NCBI RefSeq assembly: GCF_000485595.1
Contig: NW_014579391.1
Span: 10,897-34,673 of the forward strand
From: Priapulus caudatus
Taxonomy: Eukaryota; Priapulida; Priapulimorpha; Priapulimorphida; Priapulidae
Length of the DNA stretch: 23,777 nucleotides
Direction of reading: 5' to 3'
Numbering within the stretch: the stretch's first letter is position 1; each line of letters begins with the position of its first letter. Both the position numbers and the translations under genes were made by a program. Shown here piece after piece: positions 18,353-23,777 of the stretch. Below the pieces are notes generated by a model. That model made no database searches. It was not told the origin of the DNA and saw only the letters and a program-made list of their open reading frames with translations.

Positions 18353-18365
18353 AGGTCAAAGGTCA
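18353..18365 (+). promoter_or_regulatory. perfect DR1 motif
   Basis: aggtcaaaggtca, a second perfect DR1 inside the same TIR element. It is conserved exactly in copy 1 at 12746-12758. Confidence 0.4.
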
Positions 18366-18607
18366 ATGGCGCACAGGGCAGATTTTAGACATTTTCTGGG
18401 AGGACATGGTCGGACGAGCGCAATTGAAAAACTTTTTTGTTTCAGCGGTGAGCTAGCATATTTTATGACTTTTATTGAATGGACCATGAAATGTCCCTTC
18501 TGCTGACATGCGAAGAGTAAGTGTCGATAACCTTTTGACCCTCAAGAGGAGGGTTAAACATGGATTTGTTGACTGTTAACAAAGGAGTGAACTGCTTTTG
18601 CCTATTA

Positions 18608-18690
18608 GAGCCCCCCTCCCCACCGCTCCCCCCTCCCCTCCCTCACCCCCTTTCCCCACCCTCCCACCCTCCCCCCTACCCTCCATCTGC
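18608..18690. repeat. C/T-rich tract
   Basis: An almost pure pyrimidine run of cccccctcccc-type steps, able to form triplex or i-motif structures. It is absent from copy 1, where the N gap lies. Confidence 0.9.
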
Positions 18691-19432
18691 GATAGTGGCG
18701 GTTCCTAACAATGATGATGTACGCAACTGCGTGTCTGCATATCTGCGCCTAACAAATGTGGTACTACGCACGACTGAAATTTTACCGTTTTATAATCGTA
18801 AGCAACAGACGCTCAGATGACCCAGACGCTCTGCGGCTGCTTGTTTTTTTTTTGGGTTAGGTAGGGTTAGGTTAAGGGTTTTTTTTTAAGTGCCTAGTAG
18901 TCATATCATATCGCATCTAACTGGCGGGTGCCATGTTTCCATTGTGTGCGGACGGACCAGTATTATTGCGTGTTTGATCGGACCGCTTGTGACAGATCGG
19001 TGTTCACGACAACCCGTACACTTTGCAGACTTCAAAAAAAACATCTGCTCTGATGAAATTCAACTTGTACATCTCATATGGGAAAACTATGGCCAAATAG
19101 CTACTGAATATTTAACTTCATTATTACATGGTTATTTCTACTTACATTATGGGGTATTACACACAAATCTCAGACACACAGACACAGAAGTATAGAACAC
19201 ACGATACACAGAACAACACAAAATTGAAACCTGTTGCAAACAAAACGAAAACGAAAACAGCGCCCCCTATTTTCAGGCAAATCTTACCTTTTTTTTGTCT
19301 TTTTAAGACCGAACAAACCACGTTTTCAACCGAGAGTATAGTTTAGAAACCCGTTCCGTGGTATTCATCGATCTGTTCTGTGAATTTGGCGCTCTATTTC
19401 GGATCCAAACTACGGAGCCTTTCATTAAGCAA

Positions 19433-19542
19433 TACATACATACATACATACATGCATGCATGCACGCCACGCCGCACAGCACCACGCACGCACGACACGC
19501 ACGCACGCACGCCACACACACACACACACATACATACATACA
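19433..19542. repeat. stepped tetranucleotide microsatellite (copy 2)
   Basis: Same block order as 13561-13664 (CATA, CATG, CACG, CACA, CATA), with several one-base indels in the CACG block. Confidence 0.9.
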
Positions 19543-19674
19543 ACATTCGCCAAACTATAGTAAGATGAGCAGCGGAATCGCGCGAATGCCGGCTCGGGGG
19601 TTTTGACGAGTGGGGCAGAATTATTCGACGAAATACGGTTGCAACCCAATGGATTATGTAACAGGGTTTACTAC

Positions 19675-20350
19675 TGTGACGTTTCTTATCGTTAGATCTC
19701 TCGATTAACGTGTCGGGCTATCGTTGGCCGTGGATTGCCTTGCTATCGTTAGTCGCGTCTCGTCCGTAAGGCACGTCGAGCCTTACTTGATTCGCGACAG
19801 AATCAGAAGTCTGTGGAGGATGACTCGTCGATGTGTACAACGTCGATAACCAAGACAGGACAGCGATTACAGAGAACCGAGGCTTTATTTACAAAACACG
19901 GGCGGCCGTCTACACTACGCCCGTCGCCGTGTCTGAGCCCATGAGGCCGCACGCGCGCGGCGTAATTACGCGCTATTACAATCGCTCGCAATCCACGGTA
20001 GTTTCGCGGAACGTTCACGTAACGAACACGACAGTCGCAGCCTTGAGGTGAGCAGCACACGTTACGCCGTCCAGCTGTTCAGTGGTCGACTTTCGCTAAC
20101 GTGCTAAGCCTAGACTGCAAACTCGTGCTCGTCTACGGAACTCGTTGTATATACACGTTGTAGCCATCACGCGTCTCGTTGTGAGAAAGACGGCGTGCGC
20201 CCGTTGGGGCGGCTTATATATCCACGCGCCTTCTGGTAATTCACGTTCTCGCTCCGCGGAGGAGACGTGATTTCACCATCACTACATTCCTTGACAGAGG
20301 TCGCGGAGAAGCACGCAAGACCTGGCAGGGAACTAGCCGTATCTGCCACA
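19675..20350 (-). mobile_element. solo LTR (copy 2)
   Basis: Counterpart of 13795-14451: TG...CA ends, ctac on both sides (19671-19674, 20351-20354), minus-strand TATA (20220-20213) and AATAAA (19889-19884). It has an extra ~15 bp near 19830 between two copies of cgtcgat; copy 1 has only one cgtcgat there, as after slippage between direct repeats. Confidence 0.7.
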
Positions 20351-20603
20351 CTACCGCTCTACTATAGCTAATAGGTGTGTGGGATGATAATACGTAGGTG
20401 GAAGCTGGTGGTGATCGAAGTCCATATCGGATTGTATAGACGAAGTAGCGGACGTGTATTTATTCAGACGATTCATCACACGGGGCAGTGTGCAACTATC
20501 AGAACTGCCGAGAGAGCGGCGAACGGCGCGCGACACTGCGCTCGACCTTTCTCCTTCTCTACTAGCCCCTGAACCGCGTTTTTGTGACGCTTTTATAGCT
20601 ACT
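20351..20603 (-). mobile_element. older LTR-like block (copy 2)
   Basis: Minus-strand TATA motif (20597-20591) and AATAAA (20464-20459), as in 14452-14704. Beyond 20603 the sequence no longer matches copy 1, which marks the right limit of the large duplication. The LTR-like block itself may extend further right. Confidence 0.4.
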
Positions 20604-20760
20604 GGGTTTCTAGCGCGCCTCTCCTGGCCACAGCCCCTCTGCGCCTGACCTCTCCTGGGCCACAGCTCCTGGGTGCCTGGTTTCGGCTATCGTACACGAG
20701 TCTATTCTATGCTGAACAGTAATGGTATTCTATGTTAAACAGTTAATTCTATGCTTATTC
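20604..20760. other. short direct repeats, no gene
   Basis: Two copies of a ctctcctgg(g)ccacagc motif (about 20619 and 20649) and two or three copies of attctatgytraacagt (about 20705-20757). It could be upstream (U3) sequence of the older LTR-like block on the minus strand. Confidence 0.4.
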
Positions 20761-20774
20761 GGTATGCAAATGAT

Positions 20775-21035
20775 GCACGCGCACACGCATGCACTTTGAC
20801 GTCGTACACGCACGCACGCACGCACGCACGCACGCACGTGTACGTGCACGTGCACACGCGCACACGCACGCACGCACGCACGTGTACGTGCACACACACG
20901 GACGCACGCACGCACTCACGTGTACCTGCACACACGCACGCACGCACGCACGTGTACGTGTACGTGCACACGAACGCAAACACGCACGCACACACGCATG
21001 CACGCACGCACGTGTACGTGCACACGCACACGTTC
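20775..21035. repeat. (CACG)n-rich tract with CACGTGTACGTGCAC islands
   Basis: Alternating purine-pyrimidine DNA: runs of cgca/cacg broken four times by cacgtgtacgtgcac-type islands about every 55-70 bp. Strong Z-DNA potential, and many CACGTG or near-CACGTG E-box motifs. All ORFs in it (HARTHAR..., CVRAC...) are artefacts. Confidence 0.9.
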
Positions 21036-21474
21036 CGGCAGTACCATGGGGGACATAGACCCTATGAGCTGTAGTTTGCTGGTGAAAAGTGTAATTTGTG
21101 CATTTCCAAGCATATAAACTGTAGACTGTATAAAGTATAAATATATAGCAGTGCACATTTATGTTTTGTTTTAGTACGTTAATAACATTTCATTTTGTCA
21201 AATTGTAATGTGGCGTTATCGTATTTGCAGTAATATTCAAATTTGTAATGGCTTGCTGGTGTATGAACCAGCAAACGTCAAAATTTGTAAAATTGCTTAT
21301 AGTTATACAGCCATTACAAGCACTTGTGAATTGGCTACTGTTCGAAATGCGTTAATTTGTTTTTTCATAGAATCAATCTTATATTATCAATTAAAGTACG
21401 TCATGAATAATTTATGTGGATTAGAGAGCAAATTGTGCGGTCACTGCAATATCAATACGATTACATTTCGTAAT
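21036..21474. other. AT-rich flank of the copia-type element
   Basis: No recognisable gene. An open frame starting at 21208 runs through the LTR and is not credible. A perfect hairpin at 21253-21274 pairs ttgctggt with accagcaa around gtatga. The last five bases, gtata (21475-21479), are the left target duplication of the retroelement. Confidence 0.4.
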
Positions 21475-21479
21475 GTATA

Positions 21480-21671
21480 TGTTGAAAAACGTAGCAAAAA
21501 GTCTAAATGTCAGGACTGTGTTAATTGTCTATTGTTTGTGTACATCTCGCGTGTTCTCGCACCATGCGAATCTTGTTGCTTGCTTACGAGACTACACCGA
21601 CTTACCAGACTACACCACACTTCGCCATCTTATTTATTTAAAATAAAGCTGATGAACCTAGAATTACAACA
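21480..21671 (+). repeat. copia-type 5' LTR
   Basis: 192 bp, TG...CA. It matches 22001-22189 plus 22663-22665 over most of its length, but differs sharply in about 25-30 bp near 21590-21620. Confidence 0.85.
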
Positions 21672-21896
21672 GGTAATGGGCCTGCTATATGTATGACCAA
21701 AAACCCTCAGTTTCATGGTCCAGCAAAACACATCGCCATTAAATATAATTTCATCCGGGAGCAGGTGGAGAATGGAGCCGTTGTGCTCCAGTACTGCAGG
21801 AGTGAGGACATGGTAGCTGACATCCTAACCAAGGGACTTGCTCAAGCTCAATTCAAGAGACTTAGAAACATGATTGGAGTAATTTCTACGAACTGA
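21672..21896 (+). pseudogene. copia-type Pol, RNase H C-terminal fragment
   Basis: The open frame begins at the base after the 5' LTR and encodes the RNase H end of a Ty1/copia Pol. GPAICMTKNPQFHGPAKHI, then YNFIREQV, then SEDMVADILTKGL are hallmark C-terminal motifs; it ends at TGA 21894-21896. It is about 74 residues of a protein normally well over 1000 long. The reading is uninterrupted, so the fragment is either young or was spared. There is no start codon context; the junction with the LTR is a deletion junction. Confidence 0.85.
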
Positions 21897-22000
21897 CTTT
21901 AAATTCAAGAGATTGAAAAAAACACGGGTGTTATTTCGTAATTTCAATGGACTGACTTTCTTCAGTTAATATTTTTCTAATTTAGCATTTTGAGAAGGAG

Positions 22001-22665
22001 TGTTGAAAACGTAGCAAAAAGTCTAAATGTCAGGACTGTGTTACTTGTCTATTGTTTGTGTACATCTCGCGTGTTCTCGCACCATGCGAGACTTGTTGCT
22101 TGCTTACGTGAATTAAAACGAGACTACACGTTATATCAGACTTCGCCATCTTATTTATTTAAAATAAAGCCGATGAACCTAGAATTACACCCGAGGGGGT
22201 CACTATATATGCCGGTATTACCCCATGTGCGTTCCAAATTTTGCAGGTTAGGGGGGTGTTTTTCAACTTCTAAAGCGGGCCCGCGCTGGAGCAAATAGGC
22301 CCCCCTTTACAAAGCTAATCCCGCAATAAGCCCTCGGGATCGTTCATGTCAAGCACCGCGCCCGCAGTAGGCCCCCCTCACGGGCCCCCTCCATTCATTC
22401 CACTCTTTGCTCTCCACTTGTCTGCAAGACCTCGCAATAGGGGGTAGGGGTCCGGGTAGGACTCTTTCATTGTGTATGCAATAGGGGGTGGAATATTTTC
22501 ATTGTGTATGCAATAGGGGGTGGTATTCTTCAATTGTGTCTGCAATAGGGGGTAGGGTTTTCCAATGTGCAGTTCGCACTAGGGGGCCCTCTTATTTTTA
22601 GTGAGAATGCACATGGGTTAAATTAATACCGGCATATATAGTAACCCCCCCGGGGAATTACAACA
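22001..22665 (+). repeat. copia-type 3' LTR, interrupted
   Basis: LTR sequence at 22001-22189 and 22663-22665, with a 465-bp TIR element and its target duplication between. It ends acaaca, followed by target duplication gtata. Confidence 0.85.
22190..22654. mobile_element. 465-bp TIR element with 8-bp target duplication
   Basis: Target duplication gaattaca at 22182-22189 and 22655-22662. The intact 5' LTR (gaattaca at 21661-21668, followed by aca) is the unoccupied site and confirms the boundaries. The ends are inverted repeats (cccgagggggtcactatata / tatatagtaacccccccggg) continuing through tgccggtatta to ccatgtgc. Inside are about four ~35-bp units with gcaataggggg (22434-22590) and GC-rich gggccccc stretches. 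No ORF. An 8-bp duplication is compatible with hAT, P, Merlin or Zisupton-type transposases; the ends do not decide. Confidence 0.85.
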
Positions 22666-22720
22666 GTATACGGCATGAATTCCGACAGGTTTCGACAGAT
22701 TTAACACGTGTAAACCCGTT

Positions 22721-22882
22721 TTGCCACATTTTGATACATTACGGCAGTTATAGATGCACATTCTTGCCCATTTCGCGCACATTCCTGAACATTCCGTGCA
22801 CATTCCTGCACATTCTTGCACATTCAGCGCACATTCCTGCACATTTCGCTGTTTAGTAGCACATTTCGCTGTTTAGTAGGAC
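22721..22882 (-). repeat. R repeat array in inverted orientation
   Basis: Reverse complement of the R unit: acattttgatacattacggc, ttatagatgcacattcttgc, a run of gcacattcctgcacatt steps, and two copies of catttcgctgtttagtag. It lies 50 bp right of the copia-type element, outside the large duplication. Confidence 0.8.
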
Positions 22883-23777
22883 AGGCAATAACTAGTCTTT
22901 CAGTTTTAGTGCAGTCGTTCAGTGCACTGTGCAGCCTGTGGAAGGCCGAAAAAGTTTATTTAATGAGTCTTCGCGCTATTTGCTTTCCAATCGTGCACAT
23001 TTTACATTTACACACTTTCTTTGATATCTTGTAATTTTTCAAGTAATATTTAAAATTCAATTAAAACGTTTTTAATTTTGATAATCTTTATCAATAAGTC
23101 ATGTGCTTGCTTCAGTACGAGGGTGTAAGACGGGTATCATCTTTAGCCTCTATTACACAGCTTACATGTTTGCGGCGTAAGTTGCCATCTACAACATCAA
23201 TGGAAGATGGTTGTCCTTGTAAATTTTAGGTGTTTATATACCTTCACCTTGTGTATTTGATGAATACGATCGATGCGTATTAACATTGGTTTGAATCTGG
23301 CCTGTTACGAGTCAAACTTGTAAGTAAGAGCACAAAGCACAGAAAGTTTGGCCGTTTCAATAATTAAAGTCGTGGCAAATAAACACTAAAACAGTTTGTG
23401 TAAGGCCGATGAAAGTTGATTTCATGGTTCTCGTCAGGCATTGTTGAGATTTTGATGAGGGATTTAGATCAACATTCATCTTTCATATACAAACCAATAG
23501 AACTTAGTGAATGTATCATTATCAAGTCTTGTACATATGCAAAATAAGATTGAAAAATGTCATAACTTCTTTGTTGACAGTTTTTACTCAAATTTTTACT
23601 GTTTGTCTTCCATATAGTGCTGACTGTAGATTGTTGATTTTTTGAGGCGGGAATTTCATATGGCGACTTTTTGATGCGGGAATTTCGTCAGCGATGAGTG
23701 TTGAACTTTTTTGGTGCGGGAGTTGTTATGTTTGATGCTCACGCATATGCAAAACCAACGCAGATATCTTTTTAGAA
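22883..23777. other. AT-rich terminal region, no gene seen
   Basis: Mostly unique AT-rich DNA without a credible ORF or RNA gene. The only structure noted is the triplicated gcgggaatt motif at 23636-23724. Confidence 0.4.
23636..23724 (+). promoter_or_regulatory. three E2F-like motifs
   Basis: gattttttgaggcgggaatt (core ggcgggaa 23646-23653), actttttgatgcgggaattt (tgcgggaa 23675-23682) and acttttttggtgcgggag (about 23704-23721). The first matches the animal E2F/DP site GGCGGGAA; the other two are variants of the same ~18-bp unit. They could be promoter elements of a gene beyond the window, or just a short repeat. Confidence 0.35.

Larger units (their letters stand above)
17934..18931. mobile_element. 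998-bp non-autonomous TIR element, 9-bp flanking repeats
   Basis: TIRs of about 45 bp: left 17934-17979 and right 18886-18931. The inner ~27 bp match nearly exactly (cgatatgatatgactactag then gcactt) and the outer 18 bp are diverged but of equal length, both starting gca. catgtttcc flanks both ends (17925-17933, 18932-18940). A 9-bp target duplication fits the Mutator-like (MULE) superfamily; that assignment rests on duplication length only. The interior carries a (CCGT)n tract (about 18040-18075), AGGTCA repeats, a C/T-rich tract (18608-18690), a telomere-like gggttagg tract (18854-18879) and no transposase ORF. Confidence 0.7.
14705..20603 (+). repeat. large direct duplication, copy 2
   Basis: Second copy of the unit described at 9075-14704, with the 1-kb TIR element complete. 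It accounts for almost every feature between these limits. Confidence 0.85.
21480..22665 (+). mobile_element. internally deleted copia-type LTR element
   Basis: Complete boundaries: target duplication gtata (21475-21479 and 22666-22670), 5' LTR 21480-21671 (tgttgaaa...acaaca), pol remnant 21672-21896, a purine-rich tract tgagaaggag (21991-22000) directly before the 3' LTR, and the 3' LTR 22001-22665 interrupted by a TIR element. AATAAA lies at matching places in both LTRs (21642-21647, 22163-22168). Gag, protease, integrase and reverse transcriptase are missing, as is any primer-binding site after the 5' LTR. It cannot move on its own. Confidence 0.85.

Noticed and set aside
20735-21158. Open frames with HARTHAR or CVRACVRAC repeats
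   Set aside because: Translations of CACG/CGTG microsatellite. The HARTH string resembles zinc-finger linkers but has no cysteines in C2H2 spacing.
21208-21696. 162-residue open frame before the copia Pol fragment
   Set aside because: It runs through the whole 5' LTR and starts outside the element; it is an accidental open frame.

Overview
The window looks like animal nuclear DNA from a repeat-rich invertebrate. The reasons are C2H2 zinc fingers with TGEKPYACD linkers, vertebrate-type (TTAGGG)n tracts, copia-type and non-LTR retroelements, several terminal-inverted-repeat (TIR) elements, and no operon-like gene packing. I cannot name the species. A 25-N gap at 13027-13051 and many one-base differences between duplicated copies suggest a lightly polished long-read scaffold, so frameshifts should be read with caution.

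Layout. 1-2263: a 30-bp minisatellite, then a C2H2 zinc-finger gene with about 18 finger units, broken by a 44-nt deletion in finger 4 and two nonsense codons near its end. A decayed second copy of its 3' end follows near 2.4 kb. 2264-3972: AT-rich DNA and a dispersed repeat. 3973-5674: a G-rich (GGCAGG/CTGGTGAG) satellite split by a 262-bp TIR element that carries telomeric repeats. 5675-6490: a minus-strand reverse-transcriptase fragment (YMDD) split by a TA-flanked dimeric MITE. 6491-8823: dispersed repeats and unassigned DNA.

9075-20603: two diverged copies, in the same orientation, of one unit of about 5.6-5.9 kb. Each unit contains, in order: an array of a ~110-bp repeat (called R here); a telomere-repeat TIR element; the C-terminal end of a non-LTR retrotransposon polyprotein; more R repeats; a unique module with a (TG)n tract and an 18-bp palindrome; a ~1-kb TIR element with 9-bp flanking repeats (only its left part in copy 1); a tetranucleotide microsatellite; and a solo LTR nested in an older LTR-like sequence. 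Right after the N gap, the first copy shows what looks like the empty site of the 1-kb element.

20604-23777: a Z-DNA-prone (CACG)n tract, then an internally deleted copia-type element with both LTRs and a 5-bp target duplication. Its 3' LTR holds a 465-bp TIR element with an 8-bp target duplication. An inverted R array and AT-rich DNA with three E2F-like motifs follow.

The only clear host gene is the damaged zinc-finger array. Everything else recognisable is nested mobile or tandem-repeat DNA, as in a heterochromatic or subtelomere-like environment; that setting is an inference.
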